A stretch of 64,000 bases of DNA from Bacteroides sp. 43_108 (GTDB taxonomy: Bacteria > Bacteroidota > Bacteroidia > Bacteroidales > Bacteroidaceae). The DNA lies in the NCBI GenBank assembly GCA_001915545.1, contig MNQS01000021.1, positions 1-64,000 on the forward strand, in the 5' to 3' direction. Of this stretch, positions 55,506 through 64,000 are shown piece after piece (the first letter of the stretch is position 1; each line of letters starts with the position of its first letter). Position numbers and translations under genes: made by a program. The notes below the pieces were generated by a model. It saw nothing but the letters and a program-made list of their open reading frames with translations, was not told the DNA's origin and made no database searches.

Positions 55506-56690
55506 CTACATGGATGCTTCAGCATTATCATCCGGCCTATTTTCCGAAGTGCAGACAAACAGCGAATATTCATGGTCACCATCCTTGGCCACAGTAACAC
55601 TGTCGAATCCTGCCATATCGAGCTTATCCATCGTCAGCAGCTCGCCCTCTTGAAGCTTCAGAACTTTTCTCAGCAACCATTGTCCCAGGCTTTTGTTCGG
55701 ATTGCTCATCAGCGCCTTGCCTCCATCCTGGCAGATTTTTGCCGACAAGTCAGTACCGTCGGGCAGATGCAGAACAAAACACTCATTACGCTCAGGGAAA
55801 AAGGAAGGATGCTGCTTGTGTATCTTTTGGGGAATGGGTATATAGACTTCATTCGGATCACGCATTCTACCCGAGGCGTTCCACTGGTTCAACCCGCTGC
55901 GCTCAGGCACATAACGCACCGTACCACCTGCCCGCAATGAATAGAGCGGCAAAACAACAGACTCACGTATATCTGAAGCAGAAGAGAACAAATCCCCACC
56001 GGAAGAAGCCACATGAAGATCGGGATGAAGTATATCTGTTCCTATGCGGTCCATAAGAACTGCATAAGGATCCTTAAGAATATCGACATCCAGAACCATG
56101 CTATCCGACAAGTTTATTTCAAATCTTTTCTGCAACACCGACTTGCTGGGATAAAAGATGTATTGTTCCTCACCATCGTAAAAAGACAGACTTGTATCCT
56201 TTTGACATACATTTGTTATTCCGTCCTCGTTGATAAAACGGTAAGGCGAATTGAAAACTATCAACTTGTTCTTTTTTCGTTCCACAATATGATATATCCG
56301 CTTCGAAACTCCGCACAGTTCGTCGCCCAACCTCATACGTTCATTTCTTACTCTGGCAATATAGTGCGCCAGTTCCTCACCCTTAAGATTCTTGAACGAA
56401 GCGGCTATACGATTGAATTCGGCAACTTTTTCTATCGAATACGCTCCAGGCATCTGAAATGTCTTTATGCCTATGCCCATATCACCGATCTTCGCATCAT
56501 ACGCCACATCCATCCGGCTCAGGTTTACAGCATCAAAACAACGGCAAAACAGATTTTCCGTAACTCTATACTGTATGAAAGGTATGTCGCTGCTTGAAAA
56601 AAGCCCGGAAAGACTGCCCATAAGCCTCAACATGGACTTATATGATTCATTTGTTGTCCACGATGCAAAAAAGTTGTCAGAACTATTCAT
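55506..56690 (-). CDS. Probable type II restriction endonuclease with NgoFVII-like B3 C-terminal domain
   Basis: A 394-residue protein whose start overlaps the methyltransferase 3' end by 8 bases. Residues ~265-375 match the B3-like DNA-recognition domain of NgoFVII-type enzymes: LNQWNASGRMRDPNEVYIPI, FFPERNECFVLHLPDGTDL and GGKALMSNPNKSLGQWLLRK. The N-terminal part shows SRMDVAYDAKIGDMGIGIKT (58-77). Its D61/D65 spaced before K76 resemble a PD-(D/E)XK nuclease core, though the position two before K76 is Gly. I find no HxK phospholipase D motif, the NgoFVII nuclease type. Its role as the restriction partner is inferred from the coupling to the methylase. Confidence 0.75.
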   Translation of the reverse strand: MNSSDNFFASWTTNESYKSMLRLMGSLSGLFSSSDIPFIQYRVTENLFCRCFDAVNLSRMDVAYDAKIGDMGIGIKTFQMPGAYSIEKVAEFNRIAASFKNLKGEELAHYIARVRNERMRLGDELCGVSKRIYHIVERKKNKLIVFNSPYRFINEDGITNVCQKDTSLSFYDGEEQYIFYPSKSVLQKRFEINLSDSMVLDVDILKDPYAVLMDRIGTDILHPDLHVASSGGDLFSSASDIRESVVLPLYSLRAGGTVRYVPERSGLNQWNASGRMRDPNEVYIPIPQKIHKQHPSFFPERNECFVLHLPDGTDLSAKICQDGGKALMSNPNKSLGQWLLRKVLKLQEGELLTMDKLDMAGFDSVTVAKDGDHEYSLFVCTSENRPDDNAEASM

Positions 56691-57963
56691 TGCCGAGCAA
56701 TATATCAGTTATACTTTCTGCCACCCTTACCATAAGAGGAACCACTACCGAGTTTCCGGCCTGCATGTATTTGCGGCTTTCTGCCAATCTAGGTGAAAAC
56801 TCGAAACTCTCAGGGAAGCCCATAAAATTAGCACATTCCTTAGGCGTAAGCTTTCGTATGCCTGCATCGGTCAGAATCAAAGGTACGTTGTGACCGCCCC
56901 CTCCCATATTTGCCGTAAGCGTAGGGCAAACACCGCTTTTGTTCTCACGTACATAAATACGGCGCCACTGGTAAATAGTATCACGGGAAAGCATGGCCTC
57001 ACGCAGCTTAGGATAATATATATGATTCTCACGGTAGAAGTAACGTTCATCTTCCACGTCTGTATCAATCATGTCATGTATGGTACGTTTAAGCTGTACC
57101 GGCTCAGGAAATTCAAAATTGCCGTAATTAGGAACCTGCTCTGGATCGAACGCCACAATAATGATTCGTTCACGATTCTGAGGTACATCTGCATGTTCCA
57201 TGGCATTCAGCACCTTACTGAAAACTCTATACCCCAGTTCTTCCAGCGTACCCTTAATGACAGCAAACGTACGTCCATTGTCGTGTGTCTGCAGATTCTT
57301 TACGTTCTCCAGGAACACAGCACGCGGCCTATGGCGACGGATTATCTCGGCCACCTCGAAAAACAATGTTCCGCGAGCATCATCGAATCCACGCCTATAA
57401 CCAGCAACAGAGAACGCCTGACACGGGAAACCTCCGCAAAGAACATCGAAATGCTCTGGTATGAACATTTTTGTCTGCTCACTGGTGATATCTCCGAACG
57501 GCACTTCTCCATAGTTATGAAGATAGGTCAACTGAGCCGCTTCGTTGAATTCAGAAGAGTATACGCATTTTCCGCCGAAATGCTGCATGGCCAAACGGAA
57601 TCCTCCGATACCTGCAAAAAGGTCGATAAATGTGAAACGCGGAATATCTGATGCAGGAAACCTCACTTTAATTCTGGCGTGTTCATCAACGAGCATACGG
57701 TCAATAGCGTCATCATCAAGTTCAGCCACGGCCTTATCTCCATACTTGACAGACAGAAAAGCCCTGTACATTCTTCTTCCGTCAGAATATGCAGAGCCGG
57801 CACCGGCAACCAATTCACTCATGTGGTGAGTCAATAGAGCCAAGCGGTCCATAAATGCAATCGGAGTACCATCTGCCGATGTAAGCCCATCGGCCAATGT
57901 ACTTTTTCTATATCGTCGGTCATCAATTATCTCATCAATGCCCAATTCAAAAAGTTCATCCAT
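56683..57963 (-). CDS. DNA (cytosine-5) methyltransferase of a type II R-M system
   Basis: A 426-residue protein. About 105 N-terminal residues form a helical extension, then the C5 methylase motifs: I (FTFIDLFAGIGGFRLAMQ), IV (LCGGFPCQAFSVAG, catalytic Cys in PC), VI (FLENVKNL), VIII (QNRERIIIVAF) and X (QAGNSVVVPLM). A target-recognition region follows motif VIII and includes YQWRRIYVRENKS and TLTANMGGGGHNVP. It methylates cytosine at C5 in a specific site to protect the host from the neighbouring nuclease. The sequence of the site cannot be read from this alone. First gene of the two-gene unit. Confidence 0.93.
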   Translation of the reverse strand: MDELFELGIDEIIDDRRYRKSTLADGLTSADGTPIAFMDRLALLTHHMSELVAGAGSAYSDGRRMYRAFLSVKYGDKAVAELDDDAIDRMLVDEHARIKVRFPASDIPRFTFIDLFAGIGGFRLAMQHFGGKCVYSSEFNEAAQLTYLHNYGEVPFGDITSEQTKMFIPEHFDVLCGGFPCQAFSVAGYRRGFDDARGTLFFEVAEIIRRHRPRAVFLENVKNLQTHDNGRTFAVIKGTLEELGYRVFSKVLNAMEHADVPQNRERIIIVAFDPEQVPNYGNFEFPEPVQLKRTIHDMIDTDVEDERYFYRENHIYYPKLREAMLSRDTIYQWRRIYVRENKSGVCPTLTANMGGGGHNVPLILTDAGIRKLTPKECANFMGFPESFEFSPRLAESRKYMQAGNSVVVPLMVRVAESITDILLGNE

Positions 57964-58058
57964 CCTTATATATTATAGAATAATAATGGCCTACCCCAAA
58001 ACAGAATACGCCAAAACAAGATGCTAAGTTAGCAACTATAAGCCAAGTCTTAAAGGGC

Positions 58059-58098
58059 GTTAACACAAAGTTGCAGCGGAGTTAACAAAAAATTGCAG
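58059..58098. repeat. Two 18-base direct repeats, 22-nt spacing
   Basis: GTTAACACAAAGTTGCAG (58059-58076) and GTTAACAAAAAATTGCAG (58081-58098) differ at two positions; starts are 22 bases apart. Confidence 0.8.
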
Positions 58099-58140
58099 TT
58101 GTTAAGCTAACGTCACATATCTGGAACAAATTTATCGGCG

Positions 58141-58194
58141 CGAGGGCTCGCAATGAAAATCCCGAGCCCTCGAAAATACATCTCCGAGCGCCCG
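58141..58194. repeat. Cluster C: three GC-rich 10-mers at exact 22-nt period
   Basis: Units start at 58141 (CGAGGGCTCG), 58163 (CGAGCCCTCG) and 58185 (CGAGCGCCCG). The first two are exact reverse complements of each other and can form a 10-bp hairpin with a 12-base loop. Several units across the clusters are followed by CAA or CAG. Confidence 0.85.
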
Positions 58195-58241
58195 CAGATA
58201 CAAATAGTCATAAAGAGAAATAACCAAAACGGGCCTAACAA

Positions 58242-58274
58242 GCCATTATGTCACATAATCGGCCATAATGTCAC
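58242..58274. promoter_or_regulatory. Repeat pair upstream of clpB, possible operator
   Basis: GCCATTATGTCAC (58242-58254) and GCCATAATGTCAC (58262-58274) differ at one base. Within them CATTATG and CATAATG are also inverted. They lie about 105 bases before clpB. Function unknown. Confidence 0.5.
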
Positions 58275-58379
58275 CAAAACCTAATCAGGCATACTGTTTG
58301 ATATAAACTAAGCGTATCCGGTTGACCGGGTACGGCAAAACAAAAGAATATTCACCACTAAAAAATAAAGGAAACTGTT

Positions 58380-61007
58380 ATGAATTTCAACAACTTTACA
58401 ATCAAAGCACAAGAGGCCATACAGGAGGCTGTAAACATCACCCAGTCTCACGGGCAGCAACAGATTGAACCTGCTCACCTCATGGCCGGAATAATGAAAG
58501 TTGGAGAAAACGTGACCAACTTCATATTCCAAAAGCTGGGCATAAATGCACAGCAGATGGAAACCCTCATCAACAATGAGGTTGCTTCACGCCCTAAAGT
58601 AAGCGGAGGCGAACCTTATCTCAGCCGTGAAAGCAACGACGTTCTTCAGCAATCTATCGAAATCTCTAAAGAGATGAACGATGAATACGTATCTATCGAG
58701 CCGATGCTGGTTGCACTCCTCAAGGTGGAAAGCACCGTGTCGAGAATAATGAAGGATGCCGGATTCACAGAGAAGGAGCTTAAGGCCGCAATAGCAGAAC
58801 TCAGGAACGGAAGCAGAGCAACAAGCCAGACAAGTGAAGATACTTATCAGGCTCTCAACAAATACGCAACGAACCTGATTGAACAGGCCCGTTCGGGAAA
58901 ACTGGACCCTGTGATCGGACGTGACGAAGAAATCAGACGTGTCCTGCAGATTCTGAGCCGACGCACCAAGAACAACCCTATTCTTATAGGTGAACCGGGT
59001 ACAGGTAAAACAGCCATAGTCGAAGGTCTGGCACACAGAATTCTTCGCGGGGACGTCCCTGACAATCTTAAGGACAAACAGCTGTACTCACTCGACATGG
59101 GGGCACTGATTGCAGGTGCCAAGTACAAGGGCGAGTTTGAGGAGAGATTGAAATCTGTGATCAACGAAGTCACAAAGAGCGACGGCAACATCATTCTTTT
59201 CATCGATGAGATACACACTCTTGTCGGCGCAGGAAAGGGTGAAGGCGCGATGGACGCGGCAAACATTCTCAAACCGGCTCTCGCCAGAGGCGAACTCAGA
59301 AGCATCGGTGCCACTACACTTGACGAATATCAGAAATATTTCGAAAAGGACAAGGCGCTCGAAAGACGATTCCAGACTGTAATGGTCAACGAACCTGACG
59401 TGCTGAGCTCAATATCCATACTTAGAGGTCTTAAGGAAAGGTACGAAAACCACCACAAGGTAAGAATCAAGGACGATGCAATAATTGCGGCAGTAGAGCT
59501 GTCAAACCGTTACATCACCGAACGATTCCTTCCGGACAAGGCCATCGACCTTATGGACGAAGCAGCTGCGAAGTTGAGAATGGAACGCGACTCTCTGCCA
59601 GAGGAGCTTGACGAAATAAGCAGAAAGCTCAAACAGCTTGAGATTGAACGCGAAGCCATAAAGCGCGACAACGACCAGGCTAAGCTTGAACAGCTCAACA
59701 AGGAAATTGCCGAACTGAAAGACGAGGAAAGCTCGTACAAGGCTAAATGGCAGGCTGAGAGAAATCTTGTCAACAAGATTCAGCAGAACAAGCAGACAAT
59801 CGAAAACCTCAAGTTCGAAGCCGACAAGGCCGAGAGAGAGGGCGATTACGGCAAGGTTGCAGAAATAAGGTACGGCAAGATACAGGCTCTCAACGATGAA
59901 ATCGCACGTATACAGAAAGAGCTTGCCGACACTCAGGGCGGAAGCGCAATGATAAAGGAAGAAGTTACACCTGACGACATTGCCGATGTCGTATGCAGAT
60001 GGACAGGAATACCAGTCAACAAGATGATGCAGAGCGAACGCGAAAAACTGCTCCATCTTGAAGACGAGCTCCACTTGAGAGTTGTCGGACAGGACGAGGC
60101 AATAAAGGCTGTAAGCGACGCTGTAAGACGAAGCAGAGCCGGACTGCAGGATCCGAAGAGGCCTATCGGCTCATTCATATTCCTCGGTACGACCGGTGTA
60201 GGTAAGACAGAATTGGCAAAGGCTTTGGCCGACTACCTATTCGACGACGAGTCTCTGATGACGCGAATAGATATGAGCGAATATCAGGAAAAGTTCAGCG
60301 TGACAAGACTTATCGGTGCACCTCCAGGATACGTAGGATATGACGAGGGCGGACAGCTCACCGAAGCCGTAAGGCGCAAGCCTTATTCGGTTGTGCTCTT
60401 CGATGAAATCGAAAAGGCGCATCCAGATGTGTTCAACACACTGCTTCAGGTTCTCGACGACGGCCGACTCACCGACAACAAGGGAAGAACGGTCAACTTC
60501 AAGAACACCATCATCATTATGACATCCAACCTCGGAAGTCAGCTCATCCAAAGCCATTTCGACAAGATACGTGAAATGGAAAAGGACAGCAGCATATCTC
60601 CAAAGGAGCTCGAAACAAAGAAGGAGCAGATTATGGAGGATGCCAAGAACGAAGTGATGGAGATGCTCAAGAAGACCATCCGACCAGAGTTCCTCAACCG
60701 TATAGATGAAACCATAATGTTTGCACCGCTCAATCAGGAGCAGATAAAGCAGATTGTGAAACTTCAGATAAACGGTATAAAGAGCATGCTTCAGGAGAAC
60801 GGCGTAACACTCGAACTCACAGACAAGGCAGTCGACTTCATAGCAGAAGAAGGCTACGATCCGGAATTCGGTGCACGACCTGTCAAGAGAGCGATACAGA
60901 AATATCTGCTCAATGACCTTTCCAAGAAGCTTCTCGGCCAGGAAGTCGCAAGAGACAAGGCTATCATCGTTGATGCCGAAAACGACAAATTGGTATTCAG
61001 AAACTAA
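58380..61007 (+). CDS. clpB: ATP-dependent chaperone ClpB
   Basis: An 875-residue protein. The N-domain (two Clp repeats, about 1-145) is followed by the first AAA+ module with Walker A GEPGTGKT and [25 protein letters not shown] long coiled-coil middle domain comes next (about 395-530). The second AAA+ module has Walker [15 protein letters not shown] and ends with the C-terminal [10 protein letters not shown] sensor-2 motif. ClpB works with DnaK to pull apart protein aggregates after heat stress. Ribosome site AAAGGAAA lies before the ATG. It is normal in length and a single unit ended by a strong terminator. Confidence 0.97.
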   Translation: MNFNNFTIKAQEAIQEAVNITQSHGQQQIEPAHLMAGIMKVGENVTNFIFQKLGINAQQMETLINNEVASRPKVSGGEPYLSRESNDVLQQSIEISKEMNDEYVSIEPMLVALLKVESTVSRIMKDAGFTEKELKAAIAELRNGSRATSQTSEDTYQALNKYATNLIEQARSGKLDPVIGRDEEIRRVLQILSRRTKNNPILIGEPGTGKTAIVEGLAHRILRGDVPDNLKDKQLYSLDMGALIAGAKYKGEFEERLKSVINEVTKSDGNIILFIDEIHTLVGAGKGEGAMDAANILKPALARGELRSIGATTLDEYQKYFEKDKALERRFQTVMVNEPDVLSSISILRGLKERYENHHKVRIKDDAIIAAVELSNRYITERFLPDKAIDLMDEAAAKLRMERDSLPEELDEISRKLKQLEIEREAIKRDNDQAKLEQLNKEIAELKDEESSYKAKWQAERNLVNKIQQNKQTIENLKFEADKAEREGDYGKVAEIRYGKIQALNDEIARIQKELADTQGGSAMIKEEVTPDDIADVVCRWTGIPVNKMMQSEREKLLHLEDELHLRVVGQDEAIKAVSDAVRRSRAGLQDPKRPIGSFIFLGTTGVGKTELAKALADYLFDDESLMTRIDMSEYQEKFSVTRLIGAPPGYVGYDEGGQLTEAVRRKPYSVVLFDEIEKAHPDVFNTLLQVLDDGRLTDNKGRTVNFKNTIIIMTSNLGSQLIQSHFDKIREMEKDSSISPKELETKKEQIMEDAKNEVMEMLKKTIRPEFLNRIDETIMFAPLNQEQIKQIVKLQINGIKSMLQENGVTLELTDKAVDFIAEEGYDPEFGARPVKRAIQKYLLNDLSKKLLGQEVARDKAIIVDAENDKLVFRN

Positions 61008-61060
61008 TATTAACCGACAATTGCCGAAATGCTTCATGCACCAGAGCAATCCACAAAAAG

Positions 61061-61108
61061 AGAAAGGCCGTGGCCAACCAGAAATGGTAGCCACGGCCTT
61101 TCTTTATT
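61061..61108. terminator. Bidirectional terminator between clpB and DUF5606 gene
   Basis: AGAAAGGCCGTGGC pairs perfectly with GCCACGGCCTTTCT over a 15-base loop, then TTATT; the A-rich left flank serves the other strand. Confidence 0.92.
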
Positions 61109-61155
61109 ATTGTATACTTGTCAGGTATTTAATGCTATGCCCCGACCCGTAAATA

Positions 61156-61602
61156 TTATTCAGCCTTCTCTGCTTCTTCGGCAGACTCAGTTGTTTCCTT
61201 TTCTTCAGGAACAAATTCTGTTACACCAGCTGCAATAAGAATGTTATACCAGCTGAGCACCTTGCGCATATCGCTGACTCTCACTCTGTCACGGTCATAT
61301 TCAGGAAGAACCTTCTCAAAAAATGCAATCATGTCTTCGTTTGAAGCCTTTTTAGGCGACATGTCTACAGCTGCACCGTTGTAGTTCTTCTTGATTGAGT
61401 CGAATACGGAAGCCAAAGAAATCTCATCATCATTCTCTGTATATATTGAGATGTCGGCCAATGAAACGACTTTATCTGTACCGTATGCAGGCATACGCTT
61501 TCTGTTCTCGTCCAAAGTTTCAACGATGAGCATCTTATTGCCACGAGAAACCATCCGGAAAAGTCCCGGCTTTCCTGATATTGCTAAAATTGTCTTCAAC
61601 AT
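61156..61602 (-). CDS. DUF5606-family protein
   Basis: A 148-residue soluble protein. The N-terminal half is beta-rich (MLKTILAISGKPGLFRMVSRGNKMLIVETLDENRKRMPAY), the middle helical (NEDMIAFFEKVLPEYDRDRVRVSDMRKVLSWYNIL), and the tail an acidic run of Glu/Ala. Bacteroidota-specific family in my experience, usually next to coaE; function unknown. It ends the minus-strand housekeeping operon, and its 146-base upstream gap may hold an own promoter. Confidence 0.88.
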   Translation of the reverse strand: MLKTILAISGKPGLFRMVSRGNKMLIVETLDENRKRMPAYGTDKVVSLADISIYTENDDEISLASVFDSIKKNYNGAAVDMSPKKASNEDMIAFFEKVLPEYDRDRVRVSDMRKVLSWYNILIAAGVTEFVPEEKETTESAEEAEKAE

Positions 61603-61748
61603 AACTAATAAAAGTATTATTTAGTGTATTAGGTTTTATAATATTACTCAAAAATATACTTCAAAAATGATTTTGCCCAAATGCATTCGAACTTGGGGCA
61701 TGCAAAATTAAAAGTGAAAAATGAAAAAACAAAACGAATGCATCAAAA

Positions 61749-62324
61749 TCAGCCAAGCAAAGCTATCAGTTTTTCTATTTGGGTATCGACATCTTCAATT
61801 CCATCGTTGACAATGCAATAATCGGCAAGACGCTTTTTCTCTTCATCATCCATCTGGCTGGCCATCCTTTTCGACACAGCTTCCGATGTTGAGGAGTCGC
61901 GCTTTACAGCTCTGGCCAGACGCACATCTGCTGGTGCATAAACATCGACAACACAATCCACCACATCATCAAAACCCGATTCAAACAAGATGGCACTTTC
62001 CATAAAAACCTTATCGGAATTCTGCAAAGATGCCCACTTCAAAAAATCAGCTTTCACAGCAGGATGAACAATCGAATTGACCTTCTCGGTATTGCCTTTA
62101 TCCGAAAAAAGAAAGGCAATCATACGTTCCTTGCACAATGAACCCTGAGAGTCGTAGACATCTTCGCCCACCAACCCTTTAAGAGATTCCATTATAGAAA
62201 TGTCCTCTACCATCAGCCGCTTAGCCTCAGCGTCACACGAATATACGGGAAAACCAGCCTTTACCAATTTATCACAGACATAGGTTTTACCGCTACCGAT
62301 GCCTCCTGTTATACCTATTCGCAT
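61749..62324 (-). CDS. coaE: Dephospho-CoA kinase
   Basis: A 191-residue protein starting MRIGITGGIGSGKT; a reading seven residues longer exists, but this start places the P-loop as in the family. The P-loop GGIGSGKT, the substrate segment YSCDAEAKRLM, and VFMESAILFESGFDDVVD are typical. It phosphorylates dephospho-CoA in the last step of coenzyme A synthesis. It lies 54 bases downstream of ybbR-like in the nusB-yajC-ybbR-coaE group. Confidence 0.95.
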   Translation of the reverse strand: MRIGITGGIGSGKTYVCDKLVKAGFPVYSCDAEAKRLMVEDISIMESLKGLVGEDVYDSQGSLCKERMIAFLFSDKGNTEKVNSIVHPAVKADFLKWASLQNSDKVFMESAILFESGFDDVVDCVVDVYAPADVRLARAVKRDSSTSEAVSKRMASQMDDEEKKRLADYCIVNDGIEDVDTQIEKLIALLG

Positions 62325-62378
62325 AAAAATATTCAGCTTATACACAATTAGATTTTTCTGTTCATGCCCAAAAGAGCT

Positions 62379-63392
62379 TCAATTGTCCATAGTCTGCTCT
62401 ATAATGTACTCAACATCTTGAGGAACAATTCTGACATAAGAAACTCCAGGCGGCTGTGAGCGCAATATGAGCCTACAGCTTGTATCACCTTCTTTTATGG
62501 AATTATAATCCACGACAAGAAGGAAATCACGAGGCTTTATCTTGTTGAACATGCTGGCAACAACGCGGAAGGTCACCGAAGCCGACTGAGGGAAAGTTCT
62601 CAGAATCTTATTGTCTGGTATGTTTTCTGCGTATATAGGGACCTGCAGTGTCTTGTCAGAGAAAAGATCTGAATAGATATTTATTTCAACCGAATCCGGA
62701 ATGAACTTAGCACCTTTTATGCCTGCCAATGCAATTCTGGACACAGTCGTATCTTCGACATTCTCAAACACAAAGGCATCAGTATAGACAGCTCTGATTG
62801 TATCAAGCATTGAAGATGGAGCATAAACATCTACAGAATCCGGTTCAAGAAAAACATTGCACAATTCATATTGCGGAGCAGGTGCTATCTTACCGGCAAA
62901 CTTCACTGGGACACGTTTGCGTTCACCCTTGGAATAATAGAACTCCAGATTGGAAGGACTTATCGAAACTATGCGGATGGAGTTGTTCATACTTCCGCTA
63001 ACCAGTCGTTTCAAAACAGAATTCTCCACACTGAAAGAACTTCCACCTGTGTCATATTCGCTGAAATCGACCTCTACCACCCTATTCGGAACAGAAAGAA
63101 AATATTCGGCAAGTCTTGCCCCTTTGTCAGAAATCGTCACATCGATGCTGTGGGGAATATTAGAAGTGATGATAACATTTTCAGGAATATTCTTTACCAC
63201 CAACTTAAACTGCACGTCCGTCTGAATGACCTCCTTGCTTATCTGAACGACCCACAATACAGCTGAGACGAGAAGGAATACAAGGAAAGTCATCACTTCC
63301 TTGTCAAATCTGAAGTGACGTACCTTCTTCAACATCTGCATAAATAAAACGTGCAATCTGGTTAACAGAGAATCGCTGTCGAGTTCCATCAA
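62379..63392 (-). CDS. YbbR-like domain protein
   Basis: A 337-residue protein with an N-terminal membrane helix (VMTFLVFLLVSAVLWVVQIS, about 33-52) and a periplasmic body of repeated beta-sandwich units. One example is VKFAGKIAPAPQYELCNVFLEPDSVDVYAPSSMLDTIRAVYTDAF, the signature YbbR repeat (pVxV...l.P..V.v.G). The C-terminus ends in VEYIIEQTMDN. In Firmicutes YbbR (CdaR) regulates diadenylate cyclase; in Bacteroidales no such partner is adjacent and the role is unknown. Between yajC and coaE. Confidence 0.88.
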   Translation of the reverse strand: MMELDSDSLLTRLHVLFMQMLKKVRHFRFDKEVMTFLVFLLVSAVLWVVQISKEVIQTDVQFKLVVKNIPENVIITSNIPHSIDVTISDKGARLAEYFLSVPNRVVEVDFSEYDTGGSSFSVENSVLKRLVSGSMNNSIRIVSISPSNLEFYYSKGERKRVPVKFAGKIAPAPQYELCNVFLEPDSVDVYAPSSMLDTIRAVYTDAFVFENVEDTTVSRIALAGIKGAKFIPDSVEINIYSDLFSDKTLQVPIYAENIPDNKILRTFPQSASVTFRVVASMFNKIKPRDFLLVVDYNSIKEGDTSCRLILRSQPPGVSYVRIVPQDVEYIIEQTMDN

Positions 63393-63540
63393 GAAATTCT
63401 ATTTTGAATAACACAATAAAAAAAGACAAGATGCGAGATACGCAAAAGGCGATTTACACCATCTCAAGCAATAATCTCATCAACTTGTCCATAATATACT
63501 TAATTACATGCAAGACGCATGAATCTTTTCAAACCCAATA

Positions 63541-63864
63541 TTACATCTGCTGGTTCTGAGAAGCATCAGCAAAAACGTAGTTGCGGTCGATCTGAATCTT
63601 AACACCGTTGGCAATCTCAATTCCTATATATGAAGCTCCTTCATTAAGATCCTTAACTGTACCGTAAATACCGCCGGCAGTAACAATTTTCTGACCAACT
63701 GTAAGATTGTCGCGAAACTTCTGCATTTCTTTTCTACGCTTGTTCTGCGGACGGATCATGAAGAAATAAACAATCGCGAACATTACTACAATCATTATGA
63801 TCATTGTAGGGTCGAAACCGCCTCTTGCAGCTGCGGCTCCATTCTGTAATAGATTCAAAAACAT
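63541..63864 (-). CDS. yajC: Preprotein translocase subunit YajC
   Basis: A 107-residue protein. A single membrane helix (TMIIMIVVMFAIVYFFMIRPQNKRRKEM, about 20-47) has the hallmark FFMIRPQ at the cytoplasmic side. A small beta domain follows (LTVGQKIVTAGGIYGTVKDLNEG, ANGVKIQIDRNYV). YajC is part of the SecDF-YajC complex that assists Sec export. The start at 63864 gives the usual short N-terminus. Follows nusB. Confidence 0.95.
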   Translation of the reverse strand: MFLNLLQNGAAAARGGFDPTMIIMIVVMFAIVYFFMIRPQNKRRKEMQKFRDNLTVGQKIVTAGGIYGTVKDLNEGASYIGIEIANGVKIQIDRNYVFADASQNQQM

Positions 63865-63957
63865 AGGTTACTTTGTGTTTAATATTAATATTGATCTTTA
63901 TTTAAGTGCAAAAATAGCGTTTGTATCCAATTTACACGCAAAACGACAGCTTATATT

Positions 63958-64000
63958 TTACTGTTTAAGAAGTTTATTTTCACTTCTCAGTCTTTTCACG
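63958..64000 (-). CDS. nusB: Transcription antitermination factor NusB, last codons (cut by window edge)
   Basis: An open frame enters from the right edge and ends at TAA (63960-63958) with ...KRLRSENKLLKQ. This resembles Bacteroidales NusB C-termini, and nusB directly precedes yajC in this group of bacteria. Only 13 residues are visible, so the call rests mainly on gene order. Confidence 0.5.
   Translation of the reverse strand, partial: VKRLRSENKLLKQ

Larger units (their letters stand above)
57964..58379. other. 416-base divergent region with three sets of short repeats
   Basis: Between methyltransferase (minus) and clpB (plus). It holds two 18-base direct repeats (58059, 58081), repeat cluster C (58141-58194), and a pair of 13-base repeats (58242, 58262). 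A TTTG at 58297-58300 has no good -7 partner, so the clpB promoter is not obvious. No ORF. Confidence 0.75.

Noticed and set aside
56013-56597. 194-codon plus-strand frame opposite the restriction enzyme gene
   Set aside because: The minus-strand frame has B3-domain motifs and is coupled to the methylase; the antisense frame has no ribosome site or domain.
55506-56690. Phospholipase D nuclease domain in the restriction enzyme
   Set aside because: No HxK(x4)D motif is present in the N-terminal part, although the C-terminal domain is NgoFVII-like.
60237-61094. Long minus-strand open frame (285 codons) inside clpB
   Set aside because: It is antisense to highly conserved ClpB codons, the translation is Cys/Leu-rich without any domain, and similar antisense frames occur along the whole gene.

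Overview
The window is a chromosomal segment from a Bacteroidota bacterium, almost certainly order Bacteroidales (Bacteroidaceae or Prevotellaceae-like). Grounds: TTTG / TAnnTTTG promoters, which are Bacteroidota-specific; Bacteroidales gene sets such as nusB-yajC-ybbR-coaE-DUF5606, zapA-rny, and YtxH with a holin-like partner; a Bacteroidota-type LptD; an rSAM/lipoprotein-type radical SAM enzyme; many lipoproteins with a Cys lipobox; and remnants of plant-pectin degradation genes. No plasmid, phage or insertion sequence backbone is visible.

Layout. 1-13.7 kb: a decayed GH106-like rhamnosidase tail, an NhaC antiporter, a long RluA-family pseudouridine synthase, an LptD-like outer-membrane assembly protein, an HD hydrolase, an MscS channel, a flavodoxin/ferredoxin fusion (EFR1), a PL11 rhamnogalacturonan lyase, and two small lipoproteins. 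14-18.6 kb: a YtxH/holin-like envelope operon, recR, a membrane protein coupled to a glycosyltransferase, twin tRNA-Asp genes and a small lipoprotein. 18.5-25.9 kb: a TonB-dependent-receptor-like pseudogene with a large internal deletion, a secreted flavodoxin with a T9SS-like tail, an MBL hydrolase, DUF1294, a flippase/glycosyltransferase pair and a DUF4595-like lipoprotein. 26-32 kb: tRNA-Cys, a FeoB-associated-like Cys-rich protein, tilS, an orphan radical SAM/SPASM enzyme, and uracil salvage genes (upp, FKBP, uraA) with a HAD protein.

32-55 kb is dominated by surface polysaccharide genes. A BY-kinase (Wzc-like) and a WcaJ-like initiating transferase diverge at 34.6-35.0 kb. A housekeeping block (coiled-coil protein, zapA, rny) follows. 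Then come Wzi, a lipocalin-like lipoprotein, a four-gene minus-strand operon (three GT2 enzymes and a B12-type radical SAM), a plus-strand operon (pyruvyl transferase, Wzx, FrhB-like iron-sulfur protein), and a minus-strand operon (second initiating sugar transferase, Wza-like, Wzz-like, EpsG/Wzy-like). Together they cover initiation, assembly, modification, flipping, polymerisation, length control, export and surface attachment.

55.5-58 kb is a compact restriction-modification module: a C5-cytosine methyltransferase overlapping a probable endonuclease with a B3-like C-terminal domain. 58.4-64 kb carries clpB and a conserved minus-strand housekeeping operon (partial nusB, yajC, ybbR, coaE, DUF5606).

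The most unusual structure I see is a family of gene-free clusters (13.0, 34.8 and 58.1 kb). In each, near-palindromic GC-rich 10-mers of the type CGAGnGCnCG repeat with an exact 22-nt period. I do not recognise this element. Other points of interest are the restriction enzyme's domain architecture, the radical SAM and FrhB-like redox enzymes inside the polysaccharide locus, and the receptor pseudogene that kept only its two ends.
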